DNA of 64,000 nt from the NCBI RefSeq assembly GCF_007990525.1, contig NZ_AP019823.1, forward strand, positions 1,488,001-1,552,000. The letters run 5' to 3'. The notes beneath the pieces were generated by a model. It was not told where the DNA came from, ran no database searches, and was given only the letters and a program-made list of their open reading frames with translations. Source of the DNA: Leptotrichia hofstadii (GTDB lineage: Bacteria > Fusobacteriota > Fusobacteriia > Fusobacteriales > Leptotrichiaceae). The first letter of the stretch is position 1, and the number at the start of each line of letters is the position of its first letter. Position numbers and translations under genes: made by a program. Positions 33,623 to 42,508 of this stretch are shown piece after piece.

Positions 33623-34453
33623 CTAAAAAACTGCTATTTCATCAATTTTTACTGTTTCATCAACATTTACAACTCCAAAATGATTTTCCCAAAATACTTT
33701 TAATTCCATCCCAAGTTCCAGGAACAATAATTCCAAAGTTTTTATTTTTGCAATATTTACCTTATTTTTGGGTTTATTTATATAAACTATTATTTTATTT
33801 TTTTCTGATTTTTGTCTATAAATAAGAGAATCAATAAAAAAATATTTTATTCCCAATCTAAAATTTTTCATGCAATTTACATTATTTATTTTTTCATTAT
33901 AAATTAAAAGTGCTATATATTGCTGTTCTTCGCTACTCAAAAGTAAAAAATACTTTTTCAAGCTTATTCCTAGAATTCCTTTTTTTATATCTTCCAAAAT
34001 TTTTTCACAAATAACATCAATTACCGTTGTTCCACTAACAAAATCAAGTTCCTGCAAATAATTTATCGCATTATTTTCAATATTTTTCTTAAAATTTCTT
34101 AAAACTGATATATTTTCCTTTTCTTCTTTAACTATGTTGTTCCTGCGTCTAAAACTATTTATTTTAGATTTTTTTTTAGGTACATTCTCCATTGTCAGAT
34201 TTTTAATTTTAGTATCTTTCTCCAGTTCATTTTCAAACTCAAAAAAATTATCATAATAATTTACAAAACTAGCAAAAATTTTATTAAATCTTACATACGG
34301 ATTTACTTTTACAGCCTTTTTTTTCACAATTTTATTATTCAAAAAATCTGCATTTACCTCAATATATGCCGAAATATTATTTGCCAGTTCAAATTGCACA
34401 TTTGGAGGAACTGCCCATATATATGTGTATCCTTTTTTATTTTTATTGGCCAT
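33623..34453 (-). CDS. Hypothetical protein of the injection-system-like cluster (276 residues)
   Basis: Not recognised. The start at MANKNKKGYTYIWAVPPNVQ is fixed by AGGGGGTATCTAT and overlaps the end of the 425-residue gene by 11 bases, so translation is coupled. The protein has no signal or membrane segment. It is basic in the middle (KVNPYVRFNKIF, KKKSKINSFRRRNN) and predicted mixed alpha/beta, and ends with LGMELKVFWENHFGVVNVDE. The close coupling with the flanking genes suggests one complex. A baseplate or tail-fitting role is only inference from neighbours. Confidence 0.65.
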   Translation of the reverse strand: MANKNKKGYTYIWAVPPNVQFELANNISAYIEVNADFLNNKIVKKKAVKVNPYVRFNKIFASFVNYYDNFFEFENELEKDTKIKNLTMENVPKKKSKINSFRRRNNIVKEEKENISVLRNFKKNIENNAINYLQELDFVSGTTVIDVICEKILEDIKKGILGISLKKYFLLLSSEEQQYIALLIYNEKINNVNCMKNFRLGIKYFFIDSLIYRQKSEKNKIIVYINKPKNKVNIAKIKTLELLFLELGMELKVFWENHFGVVNVDETVKIDEIAVF

Positions 34454-35720
34454 ATAGATACCCCCTGCATTCAAATTCATTATAATCATTTTGAATTTCT
34501 GAAATCAAAAAACTTACCTTATCTTCTGAATAATCATCAAAATCCTTTATTTCCAGAAATAAATTCATCTTTGGCTTTTTATCGAAATATCCCTTTTGAA
34601 AATCATTTCTCAAACTTTCATTACAGTCATAAGTATCTAGATTTTTTTCGATGTTTTCTTTAAAATTAATATCTTTTAACAAAATTTTATCCTTTGTAAA
34701 CTCATATTCCAAGAAATATTTTTCCAAAAATGCACGGCTTCTAGTATTTTTATTTTTAGTTTGAATTTTATCAATAAAGCTCTTATTTCTAAAATTTGTA
34801 AAATGAAAATAATTTTCTTGATTCTCACTACTTTTTCCATAAAGTTCAAGAATTTTTCTACATTTTTCGATTGGCTTTACTGAAAATACATCCCAAATAT
34901 TGCCTGTATTTTTCTTTGAAAGAATATTTAATTTGTTTTTTCCGCTGTAATAGCAACACAAAATATCTTCATTTTCATGATTTGATACCAAAATCTGTTC
35001 ATCACTTTCAAAATTTATTGTATATTCAAAAGATAAGTTAATTTTTGTCGGACGTACAAAAATGGTGCTTATTATCTTTTTCTTTTCAATATTCCAAAGC
35101 AATTCCCTATCTCTTAGAACTTTATCCTGAATTTCTTCAAAATCATAAGTAATCTCATATTTTCCATTTTGAATTTTATCCAAAATATCCTGTGGCATAT
35201 CAAAACCATACTCAGCCAGTTTAACCCTATAACACCTCATAAAATGTGCCATATTAATGGTTTTCCATTTTTTTCCATTAAGTTCAAAAGAATTATGCAA
35301 TTTTTTTATTTCGTCAAAATATCTCTCATCTTTTACAAACCTGACTTTAACCTCATAATTATCTCCGTCAATGTCTATCCACCCAAAAAATTCCCTTTCT
35401 AGAACTTCCTCAATCTTATGCAAGCTCAAATTCAAATATACATTTTCCAAATAAATATCCTTATAATTCTCATCAAGAATATCTATTTTATCAACTACAG
35501 GAAAAAAAACTCCATCCATCTTAAATACATCTTCTTTTTCCGCTAATACCGTTTCAACAAAAATATCTTCATATTCGGAAATTTCATTAATTTTTGCTTC
35601 TAAAAACTTATCTTTGATTTCTCGAAACCTCTCCTCCATCTCCAAATTCAACTCAAAAAACATCTCTCTTAAAGTTTTTCCAAGCATTTCCCTCTCAAAA
35701 ATTTCATTCTCTCTATTCAT
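34443..35720 (-). CDS. Hypothetical protein of the injection-system-like cluster (425 residues)
   Basis: The protein opens with EREMLGKTLREMFFELNLEMEERFREIKDKFL, then EDIFVETVLAEKEDVFKMDGVFFPVV. This helix followed by a downstream beta-rich part is like a family I remember beside VgrG-type genes in Clostridia under misleading names. There is no signal peptide or membrane segment and it is strongly acidic. The next gene begins inside its last codons. It begins the minus-strand run and its start is not preceded by a very strong ribosome site, although GGAGGGGTT lies before the ATG. Function unknown; I infer a structural or adaptor role in a contractile system. Confidence 0.6.
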   Translation of the reverse strand: MNRENEIFEREMLGKTLREMFFELNLEMEERFREIKDKFLEAKINEISEYEDIFVETVLAEKEDVFKMDGVFFPVVDKIDILDENYKDIYLENVYLNLSLHKIEEVLEREFFGWIDIDGDNYEVKVRFVKDERYFDEIKKLHNSFELNGKKWKTINMAHFMRCYRVKLAEYGFDMPQDILDKIQNGKYEITYDFEEIQDKVLRDRELLWNIEKKKIISTIFVRPTKINLSFEYTINFESDEQILVSNHENEDILCCYYSGKNKLNILSKKNTGNIWDVFSVKPIEKCRKILELYGKSSENQENYFHFTNFRNKSFIDKIQTKNKNTRSRAFLEKYFLEYEFTKDKILLKDINFKENIEKNLDTYDCNESLRNDFQKGYFDKKPKMNLFLEIKDFDDYSEDKVSFLISEIQNDYNEFECRGYLYGQ

Positions 35721-35834
35721 AACCCCTCCAATATTTAACTATATTTTAATTTTATCATATAATTAAATTTTTTTCAAACATTTTTATTAAATTTTTAATT
35801 TTAAAAAAATATAAAATTTTAAACTTTTACATTA

Positions 35835-35863
35835 TTGTAAAACTGTAAAAAAAATGCTAAAAT
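35835..35863 (+). promoter_or_regulatory. Promoter of udk
   Basis: TTGTAA (35835-35840), 17 bases, TAAAAT (35858-35863), with TGC before the -10 box adding an extended -10 element. It is divergent from the 425-residue gene. Confidence 0.85.
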
Positions 35864-35943
35864 TATTTAAAAACTATAACAAGATACAAGTCTTCTAAAA
35901 AAATTCAAAAATTACTAAAATCTATTTGGGAGGAAATATTTTT

Positions 35944-36591
35944 ATGAGCTATCAAACTATAATTGTCGGAATTGCTGGAGGTACTGGTTCTGGTAAGACT
36001 AGCGTTACTCAAGCTATTATCAAAAATTTAGAAAGAACGGGAATTCATTCGATTTTGCTGGAGCAGGATTCTTATTATAAGAGAAATGATCATCTAACTT
36101 ATGAAGAGAGGGCTAAGTTAAATTATGATCATCCAGATGCAATTGACTTTGACTTGCTTGAAAAGCATATACTTGCATTGAAGGATGGAAAATCTATTGA
36201 AAAGCCTATTTATGATTTTCAGGTTCATAACAGAGTTGATGAGACTCAGCATATTGAGCCTGCAAATATAATTATTGTTGAAGGAATTTTGGTGCTTGCA
36301 ATTGCAAAAATTAGAAATCTTTTTGATACAAAGATTTTTGTTGATACTGATGATGATGAAAGACTGCTTAGAAGAATTGAACGGGATTTAAACGAGCGGG
36401 CAAGAAGTTTTGAAAGTGTAAAAAATCAGTACATAAATACAGTAAAACCGATGCATTTGGAATTTGTTGAACCTTCTAAAAGATATGCAGATGTTATAAT
36501 TCCACGTGGGAAAGACAACAAAGTAGGTATAAATATGGTAGCAAGCAGACTTAGGTATCTATTTAATAAAATGAATCAAGAACAAAAATAA
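35944..36591 (+). CDS. udk: Uridine kinase
   Basis: This enzyme phosphorylates uridine and cytidine to the monophosphates in pyrimidine salvage. The P-loop is GIAGGTGSGKTS. After it come EQDSYYKRNDHLTYEERAKLNYDHPDAIDFDLL, which carries the nucleoside-binding DH-P-D-A-F pattern, and the late RIERDLNERARSF. At 215 residues it is standard. The ATG at 35944 lies 10 bases after GGGAGG; an upstream frame extension is not preceded by a ribosome site. It heads a plus-strand run of three genes that share little functionally. Confidence 0.96.
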   Translation: MSYQTIIVGIAGGTGSGKTSVTQAIIKNLERTGIHSILLEQDSYYKRNDHLTYEERAKLNYDHPDAIDFDLLEKHILALKDGKSIEKPIYDFQVHNRVDETQHIEPANIIIVEGILVLAIAKIRNLFDTKIFVDTDDDERLLRRIERDLNERARSFESVKNQYINTVKPMHLEFVEPSKRYADVIIPRGKDNKVGINMVASRLRYLFNKMNQEQK

Positions 36592-36610
36592 CAAAAAATG
36601 AAAGGAGTGT

Positions 36611-36622
36611 ATGATTTTATAA
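36611..36622 (+). other. Minimal upstream frame before the NADH oxidase-like gene
   Basis: ATG ATT TTA TAA, three codons and a stop, follows AAAGGAG closely and lies 21 bases before the probable start of the flavoprotein gene. The AAAGGAG has no better partner, which leaves the flavoprotein gene without a clear ribosome site of its own. Confidence 0.35.
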
Positions 36623-36642
36623 ATTATCATGCAAAAAATATT

Positions 36643-37980
36643 ATGAAAATAGTTGTAATTGGAGGCGGAGCAGCTGGAATGATGTTTTCGACTCAATATA
36701 AAAAAGCAAATCCTGAAGATGAGGTTATTTTATTTGAAAAATCATCTTATGTGGCTTGGGCTGGATGTCCAACACCTTATTTCATTGCTGATGAATTGAA
36801 GAAAAGTGATGTTCTTCACGGAACACCGGAAGATTTTATAAAGCGTGGAATTGATGTGAAAATTCATCACGAAGTTACAGAAATTAACTTTGAAAATAAA
36901 ACTGTAACAGTAAAAGGGAATGAAATTAACGGAATAATCTTTTACGACAAACTGGTAATTGCCGTTGGGGCAAAATCATTTGTGCCAAATATTGCTGGAT
37001 ATTCAAAGGATCTGGAAAATGTGTTTACTTTATCTCACGCAGAACATGCCTTTAAAATAAAAGATTATCTTAATGAAAATAAATCAAAATTAAAAAATGC
37101 AGTTGTTGTAGGAGCTGGATTTATTGGACTGGAAATGGCTGAATCATTTAGAAAAAATGGATTAAATGTTACATTGATTGAAAAAGCTGATCAAATTTTT
37201 CCAAATGTTTCTGAAAACTTGAAAAAAAGAATTTATAAAGAAATAGAAAATAATGATGTTGAATTAAAATTAAACTCTGGCGTTTCAGAAATAATTTCTG
37301 AAAATAATATAGCAAAATCAGTAAAATTGGATAATGGGGAAACTGTAGACTTTGATATTGCACTATTTAGTATCGGAATTACTCCAAACATTGATTTCTT
37401 GCCGAAAGAATTAAAAACTGATTCTGGGAAAATTGTTGTAAATGATAAATTTGAGACAAATATTAAAGATGTATATGCCATTGGAGATTGCGTTTTTAAC
37501 AAATATTACAAAACTGACAGAAATTTATATGCTCCATTTGGAGATGTAGCAAACAAGCATGGAATGTTCCTTGCAAAACACTTATCTGGAAAAGATGTTA
37601 GCTGGAAAGGGTTAATCCGTTCTTTTGCAACTTCATTTTATGATGTAAAACTAGCACAAACTGGACTTTCTCTAAAAGAAGCTCTGCAATTAGGATACAA
37701 TGCTGATATAGTTTCAATGAAAGCAATGTATAAAAATTCTGGCTTTGAAGATTCTGTTCCTGCAAGTGCTGAAATTATTTATGACAAAGATAAAAAAATC
37801 GTTCTTGGCGGAGCAATGGTGGGAAAAGAAGCAGTAGCACAATTTGTAGATCAAATAGCTATCGTTATTGCTCTTGAAACACCTATTAAAAAATTCATAG
37901 AAATTGACTTTGCATATTCCCCAACAAATGCAAGTGTTTGGAATCCGTTATTAGTAACATATAGAAAAGTTATTAAATAA
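36643..37980 (+). CDS. NADH oxidase / CoA-disulfide reductase-like flavoprotein
   Basis: The 445-residue flavoprotein has the FAD motif MKIVVIGGGAAGM at the N-terminus. C42 in AWAGCPTPYFIA is the redox Cys of the NADH oxidase/CoA-disulfide reductase group, whose reference enzymes have Cys42. The NAD motif VVVGAGFIGLEMAESF, the second FAD motif DVYAIGDCVFN and a C-terminal dimerisation domain follow. It should reduce oxygen or a disulfide with NADH. An in-frame ATG at 36598 would add 15 residues, but the Cys numbering and the family start argue for 36643. It lies 51 bases after udk. A disulfide substrate other than oxygen is possible. Confidence 0.88.
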   Translation: MKIVVIGGGAAGMMFSTQYKKANPEDEVILFEKSSYVAWAGCPTPYFIADELKKSDVLHGTPEDFIKRGIDVKIHHEVTEINFENKTVTVKGNEINGIIFYDKLVIAVGAKSFVPNIAGYSKDLENVFTLSHAEHAFKIKDYLNENKSKLKNAVVVGAGFIGLEMAESFRKNGLNVTLIEKADQIFPNVSENLKKRIYKEIENNDVELKLNSGVSEIISENNIAKSVKLDNGETVDFDIALFSIGITPNIDFLPKELKTDSGKIVVNDKFETNIKDVYAIGDCVFNKYYKTDRNLYAPFGDVANKHGMFLAKHLSGKDVSWKGLIRSFATSFYDVKLAQTGLSLKEALQLGYNADIVSMKAMYKNSGFEDSVPASAEIIYDKDKKIVLGGAMVGKEAVAQFVDQIAIVIALETPIKKFIEIDFAYSPTNASVWNPLLVTYRKVIK

Positions 37981-37993
37981 AACAGGAGTTTTT

Positions 37994-38776
37994 ATGAAAA
38001 AGAAAATTGAAAAATTACATAAAAACAAAAGATTTCGTATAAGTTATCAGGTTATTTTTATTTTCTTGGCATTATACAGCTTTGTCACTACACTTTTAGA
38101 TTTACATGGCGATATTAGCATTTTTAATAATCCAATCCTGGAATTTATTGATGTATCAATTTATTTAATTTTTGCAGTTGATTATTTTATACGTTTTACA
38201 CATTCAGAAAATAAATTAGATTTTATTGAAAGCAATATTCCTGATTTAATCTCAATTATTCCGTATTATTCTATTTTTAGGCTATTCAGAATTTTTAAGA
38301 TTAGACGTTTAGCAAGAGTTTTTAAGCATTTAAAACTGACAAAAGCTTATTTGTCTGTAAAAAAATTCTACAAAAAAATAAAAAAAATCTTGAGAGCAAA
38401 TGGACTTATTTATTTGTTAATATTTGCTGTACTTGGAATCATAGTATCTGCCCTAATAGTTTCCTATGTCGAAAAACTCTCTTATTTTAATAGCCTATGG
38501 TGGGCTTTTGTAACTGCAACTACTGTTGGTTATGGAGATGTCTATCCGCATACATTTATTGGAAGAATAATTGCTATTTTTCTGATACTGATTGGAATGG
38601 GAACTTTTGGAATGATTACGGGAGCAATCACAAGTTATTTCTTAAATCGGCAAACTGATTTAATTCCAGATGATGATTTAGATGAATATGTTTTAAACTC
38701 CCAAAATTATACAGATACAGAAAAACAGGAAATTATAACTTTTATACAATTTATAAGAAACAAAAGAAAAAAATAA
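37994..38776 (+). CDS. Voltage-gated-type potassium channel
   Basis: This is an inner-membrane potassium channel of 260 residues. Helices S1-S4 lie before residue 130, with an Arg/Lys-bearing S4-like stretch FRLFRIFKIRRLARVFKHLK. The pore follows S5 as SLWWAFVTATTVGYGDVYPHT, whose filter TVGYGD gives potassium selectivity, then S6. The last 50 residues are cytosolic and short, without a RCK domain. It follows the flavoprotein gene by 13 bases with AACAGGAGTTTTT as ribosome site, so the two are probably co-transcribed. Confidence 0.92.
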   Translation: MKKKIEKLHKNKRFRISYQVIFIFLALYSFVTTLLDLHGDISIFNNPILEFIDVSIYLIFAVDYFIRFTHSENKLDFIESNIPDLISIIPYYSIFRLFRIFKIRRLARVFKHLKLTKAYLSVKKFYKKIKKILRANGLIYLLIFAVLGIIVSALIVSYVEKLSYFNSLWWAFVTATTVGYGDVYPHTFIGRIIAIFLILIGMGTFGMITGAITSYFLNRQTDLIPDDDLDEYVLNSQNYTDTEKQEIITFIQFIRNKRKK

Positions 38777-38795
38777 ATTATACTAAAATCTTTTC

Positions 38796-38850
38796 AATAC
38801 AGGAAGAACAGTAAGCTTTAACTAATCTTATTATTCTCCTGTATTTTTTT
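38796..38850 (+). terminator. Terminator after the potassium channel gene
   Basis: AATACAGGA-(A)-GAA and TTCTCCTGTATT form a 12-bp stem with one bulged base around a 25-base loop, followed by TTTTTTTA. It lies in the convergent gap before the VgrG-like gene and may also serve the minus strand. Confidence 0.75.
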
Positions 38851-38861
38851 ATTAACTGCTA

Positions 38862-40394
38862 TTAATTACTGTGAACTTTTTTCCCTTTAATTCTAACATC
38901 TGAACTTAATGATTCCATCGTTATTTCCTTCTCTTTCCCAATAATATTTATCTTAGAGCCATAAAAATCAGCATCCCCAATCGACTCTATCCCCAAATAA
39001 TTATTAGAAGCCACTATCATATTTTGATTAGCCTTATTTACAAAATTATCTGCATTTTCAACTATATTTGGTGATTCTACGCTATATTTCTCAGCCGTTT
39101 TCACTTCAAAACTGTTCAAATTCAAGCTAAAATTAAAATCACTCTGATTAACCTGAAAATTTCTTTTGGTATAATCACTAAACCTTCCATTTCCTTTATT
39201 GTTTATTGCCCACGACACTTTTGCAAATCGCTCGTCTTCATTTGGAAAATAAACTTCCACAGTATCATTTACTTCGGGAGTACAGAAAAATCCAGTATTT
39301 GTCTGCGAATAAAAAGTCTGATAACTTAATGGAAATCTTTTTATTCCATAATCATCGTACGCTTTGTCATTACTTTCCTCATTGCTTCTTTCCTGAACAA
39401 TTTTTTTCAGCCCTTCTGCAAATCTGACTTCCATTTTCGCAATTCCGCTATCTTCAAACACCCGTTCAACATTTGCTTCAATTCTGCACCCTTTTATTTT
39501 TTCATTATATTTCTTGAATATGTGATAACTCTTCATATCCGTTGCTAAAAATTCACTTTTTAAAATAAAATCCTTCAAAAATATTCTAGTTTGTAATACA
39601 GAAAAACTGCCTTTATTCCCACTAGAATTTTTATCATTTCCTTCATTTTCTACAGCGTTTTCAGAAATAGAAACAGTATCTCCCAAATTTATTACTTTAT
39701 TTGACTGAACTTTATAATATAGATTTTTATAATCTCTTACCAGCGAATAATCTGAAAAATATTTATTTTCCTTCTTAATTTCTCCCATTTCTACTATTCC
39801 AAACAATATTATTCCCTGTTCAATTACAAACATCCCCGTTTTTAATTGACTTGCAAGTCTTACCAAAAATTCCCAGTCTGTTTCATCAAACTGAACAATC
39901 AAACTGCCTATCTGCTTTTTCGCAATATCAGAATATTTTATTTCCACCTTTTTATCAGCATAATCCTTATTAATCTCATCAATTATATCTGAAAACATTA
40001 AATTCCTATCTTGAAAAACCCGATATTTCTTCTCATTTTTCCTGTCAAAAAGCACACTCTTAGAAAACGCCCTCATCAAAATCCTGCATCCATAACTCCC
40101 ATAATCCAGAATCTCAAAATAATCAACAATCCCACTAAAAACTTTTCTTTTGACATCCTTATCTACATTAGCAAGCTCAATTTCAATCCCAACATCTTCT
40201 TTTTCAATAATTCTTTCCAAATTTTTTCTCTGCTCATCATCCATTTCCAATTTAATTTCCAGTTTCTGATGTTCATTAATATTTTCATCCAACACAAATT
40301 CCTGAATCACAAAATTCTCTAACTTTGTTTTATTTAGTATGATTCCAATATTTTTTCCTTCATACATATTTTCAACATTTACATCTTTACTCAT
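38862..40394 (-). CDS. VgrG-like spike protein (phage late control D / contractile injection system)
   Basis: The 510-residue protein has the layout of a VgrG/gp27-gp5 spike. The first 320 residues resemble the gpD-like hub: KRKVFSGIVDYFEILDYGSYGCRILMRAFS, VQFDETDWEFLVRLASQLKTGMFV. The gp5-like OB-fold segment follows as TGFFCTPEVNDTVEVYFPNEDERFAKVSWAIN, with the usual aromatic VEVYFPNED core. The last 70 residues, FYGSKINIIGKEKEITMESLSSDVRIKGKKVH, are short beta repeats typical of a spike tip. The start MSKDV follows GAGGTGGTAAAA. The three related genes lie beyond the udk run. Effector domains are not seen. Confidence 0.78.
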   Translation of the reverse strand: MSKDVNVENMYEGKNIGIILNKTKLENFVIQEFVLDENINEHQKLEIKLEMDDEQRKNLERIIEKEDVGIEIELANVDKDVKRKVFSGIVDYFEILDYGSYGCRILMRAFSKSVLFDRKNEKKYRVFQDRNLMFSDIIDEINKDYADKKVEIKYSDIAKKQIGSLIVQFDETDWEFLVRLASQLKTGMFVIEQGIILFGIVEMGEIKKENKYFSDYSLVRDYKNLYYKVQSNKVINLGDTVSISENAVENEGNDKNSSGNKGSFSVLQTRIFLKDFILKSEFLATDMKSYHIFKKYNEKIKGCRIEANVERVFEDSGIAKMEVRFAEGLKKIVQERSNEESNDKAYDDYGIKRFPLSYQTFYSQTNTGFFCTPEVNDTVEVYFPNEDERFAKVSWAINNKGNGRFSDYTKRNFQVNQSDFNFSLNLNSFEVKTAEKYSVESPNIVENADNFVNKANQNMIVASNNYLGIESIGDADFYGSKINIIGKEKEITMESLSSDVRIKGKKVHSN

Positions 40395-40565
40395 TTTTAC
40401 CACCTCAATTATTTCCTTTTATTAATTTATATATTATTTAATTAATTATTAATATATATTTTATTATACTATATTTTTAATCAAATTTCAATTATAATTT
40501 CAAAAAAAATAATCGCTGCTATAAAAAACAACAATTTATCAAAATTCTTTTCAGAAATATTTTAA

Positions 40566-41294
40566 TTAGTATACATTTTCTATATCCTTTAAATTTAAAT
40601 TATATTTAGACATCATCCTTCTTATTTCGTATGCTCGATTTTCCTTTCTTTGCTTAAAAAAACTTTCTGGTAATTCATTATAAAATAATGATATTAACTC
40701 CTCATATAATCTGTTCTCTTCTGGTGCAAAAAAATCAGGATTTTTGAAAATTATCTTATTTGGTGTCATTATTGTCATCATCTCTCCATAATCTGGTACA
40801 GAATAGTAACCTTGTGCATTATTTTTATCTATATCATTTATATACCAATTCATATGATACACTTGTCCTAAATTTGGAGATTTATTATACTTATTTTTAT
40901 GTATATTTCCATTTTCATCTACAGTTACTATATACAATTCCACATTATTGTCATTATTATTTGTGATAATCCATTTACCATACAAGAACTGTCCATAATA
41001 AGATTTATCTTTAGGATTAAATTTTGAATAATAATTTTCTAAATTTTCTAATGTCATATATTTTAATATTTCATCCTTATTGTAACTATGTGTTATTCCA
41101 TTATACAAACCCTTTAATCTAAAATAAAACACCAATTTATTTTCATTTTTATGCTTTATTATGTAATTTCGTTCTGATATACTTATTGGAGGATCTGTAT
41201 AAGGATATTCAAAATATTTTAAATCTCTAAAATATTCTTCTGAATAGACAATACCACTTACTAATATTAATATAAATAAAAATTTTTTTATCAT
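40566..41294 (-). CDS. Secreted hypothetical protein (242 residues)
   Basis: Not recognised. The product starts MIKKFLFILILVSGIVYSEE, a clean signal peptide with a cut probably after VYS. The mature protein is rich in Tyr and Asn (YEYPYTDPPISISERNYI, FNPKDKSYYGQFLYG) and has no Cys, so disulfides are not expected. It lies 172 bases upstream of the VgrG-like gene on the same strand and could be secreted by, or simply be beside, that system. The ATG follows AAAAGGAGATTAAA. Confidence 0.72.
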   Translation of the reverse strand: MIKKFLFILILVSGIVYSEEYFRDLKYFEYPYTDPPISISERNYIIKHKNENKLVFYFRLKGLYNGITHSYNKDEILKYMTLENLENYYSKFNPKDKSYYGQFLYGKWIITNNNDNNVELYIVTVDENGNIHKNKYNKSPNLGQVYHMNWYINDIDKNNAQGYYSVPDYGEMMTIMTPNKIIFKNPDFFAPEENRLYEELISLFYNELPESFFKQRKENRAYEIRRMMSKYNLNLKDIENVY

Positions 41295-41321
41295 TTTAAT
41301 CTCCTTTTTAGAATTTAAAGA

Positions 41322-41359
41322 AAGCTCTTTAAATAAGCAACAAACTTAAAAAAGAGCTT
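41322..41359 (-). terminator. Terminator of ychF
   Basis: On the minus strand AAGCTCTTT (41351-41359) and AAAGAGCTT (41322-41330) pair perfectly over 9 bp around a 20-base loop, followed by TCTTTAAATTC. It lies between the ychF stop and the secreted hypothetical gene. Confidence 0.75.
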
Positions 41360-41380
41360 CTAAAATTAATAAATATTTTC

Positions 41381-42484
41381 TTAAACATTAAATCTGAAGA
41401 ACATTACATCCCCATCTTGCACAATGTACTCTTTTCCTTCCAGTCTCATTGCACCTTTTTCTTTTGCGCCGTTCCATCCGTTTAGTTCGATGAATTTGTC
41501 GAAAGACACTACTTCTGCTCTGATAAATCCTTTTTCAATGTCTGTATGAATTTCACTGGCAGATTTTTGAGCGTTTGTTCCTTGTTTTATTGTCCATGCT
41601 CTTACTTCTTTTACTCCAGCTGTAAAGTATGTGATTAGTCCTAACAATTTGAATCCTGCTCTAATTAGTCTGTTTAGACTTGGTTCTTTTATTCCTAATT
41701 CGTCAATGAACATTTGTCTTTCTTCTTCGTCTTCGATTTCGATTAGTTCTGCTTCTACTTTTGCTGAAAAGGTTACCACTTCGCTGTCATACTGCTTTGC
41801 AAATTCACGCACTTTTTTTACGTAATCATTTTCAATTCCAGCCGTCAAGTCTTCTTCCGAAATATTTGCGGCAAACATCATTGGTTTTACTGTTAAAAAT
41901 TGATAAACTTTTATTAATTCCTCTTCTCTTTGAGTAAATTCCAATGTTTTTAATAATTTAAATTCTTCCAGATGAACTTTACATCTTTCAAGAACTGCGA
42001 CTAATTCTTTTCCTTCTGCGTTTCCTCCACGAGCCAGCTTCTGATTTTTCTGAATTGCCCTTTCAACTGTGTCTAAATCAGCAAAAATCAATTCTGCATT
42101 AATTGTTTCAATATCTCTTATAGGATCAACGCTTCCTTCCACGTGAATAATATTGTCATCGTCAAAACATCTTACAACCTGACAAATTGCAGCTGTATTT
42201 CTAATGTTTGATAAAAACTGGTTTCCTAGTCCTTCTCCCTTTGATGCGCCTTTTACAAGCCCCGCAATATCTACAAATTCAACTGTCGCTCCAACCGTTC
42301 TTTCTGGATTAACTACTTTCTCCAAATCTTTTAAACGTGGATCTGGCACGCTTACAAGCCCTACATTTGGCTCAATTGTTGCAAATGGATAGTTTGCCGC
42401 CTCTGCATTCTGTGTTTTTGTTATTGCGTTAAATAATGTTGATTTTCCCACGTTTGGTAATCCTACAATTCCTATTCCTATCAT
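41381..42484 (-). CDS. ychF: Redox-regulated ATPase/GTPase YchF (Obg family)
   Basis: YchF binds ATP in preference to GTP and associates with the ribosome. It has the P-loop [14 protein letters not shown], switch regions [23 protein letters not shown] and the unusual NMSEEDL-like region [13 protein letters not shown]. The C-terminal TGS domain with [34 protein letters not shown] follows. The length of 367 residues is typical. The start follows GAAAGGAAATAAAAAAAGA. It heads a minus-strand run with the uracil-DNA glycosylase-like gene upstream by 24 bases. Confidence 0.97.
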   Translation of the reverse strand: MIGIGIVGLPNVGKSTLFNAITKTQNAEAANYPFATIEPNVGLVSVPDPRLKDLEKVVNPERTVGATVEFVDIAGLVKGASKGEGLGNQFLSNIRNTAAICQVVRCFDDDNIIHVEGSVDPIRDIETINAELIFADLDTVERAIQKNQKLARGGNAEGKELVAVLERCKVHLEEFKLLKTLEFTQREEELIKVYQFLTVKPMMFAANISEEDLTAGIENDYVKKVREFAKQYDSEVVTFSAKVEAELIEIEDEEERQMFIDELGIKEPSLNRLIRAGFKLLGLITYFTAGVKEVRAWTIKQGTNAQKSASEIHTDIEKGFIRAEVVSFDKFIELNGWNGAKEKGAMRLEGKEYIVQDGDVMFFRFNV

Positions 42485-42508
42485 TCTTTTTTTATTTCCT
42501 TTCTTCTT

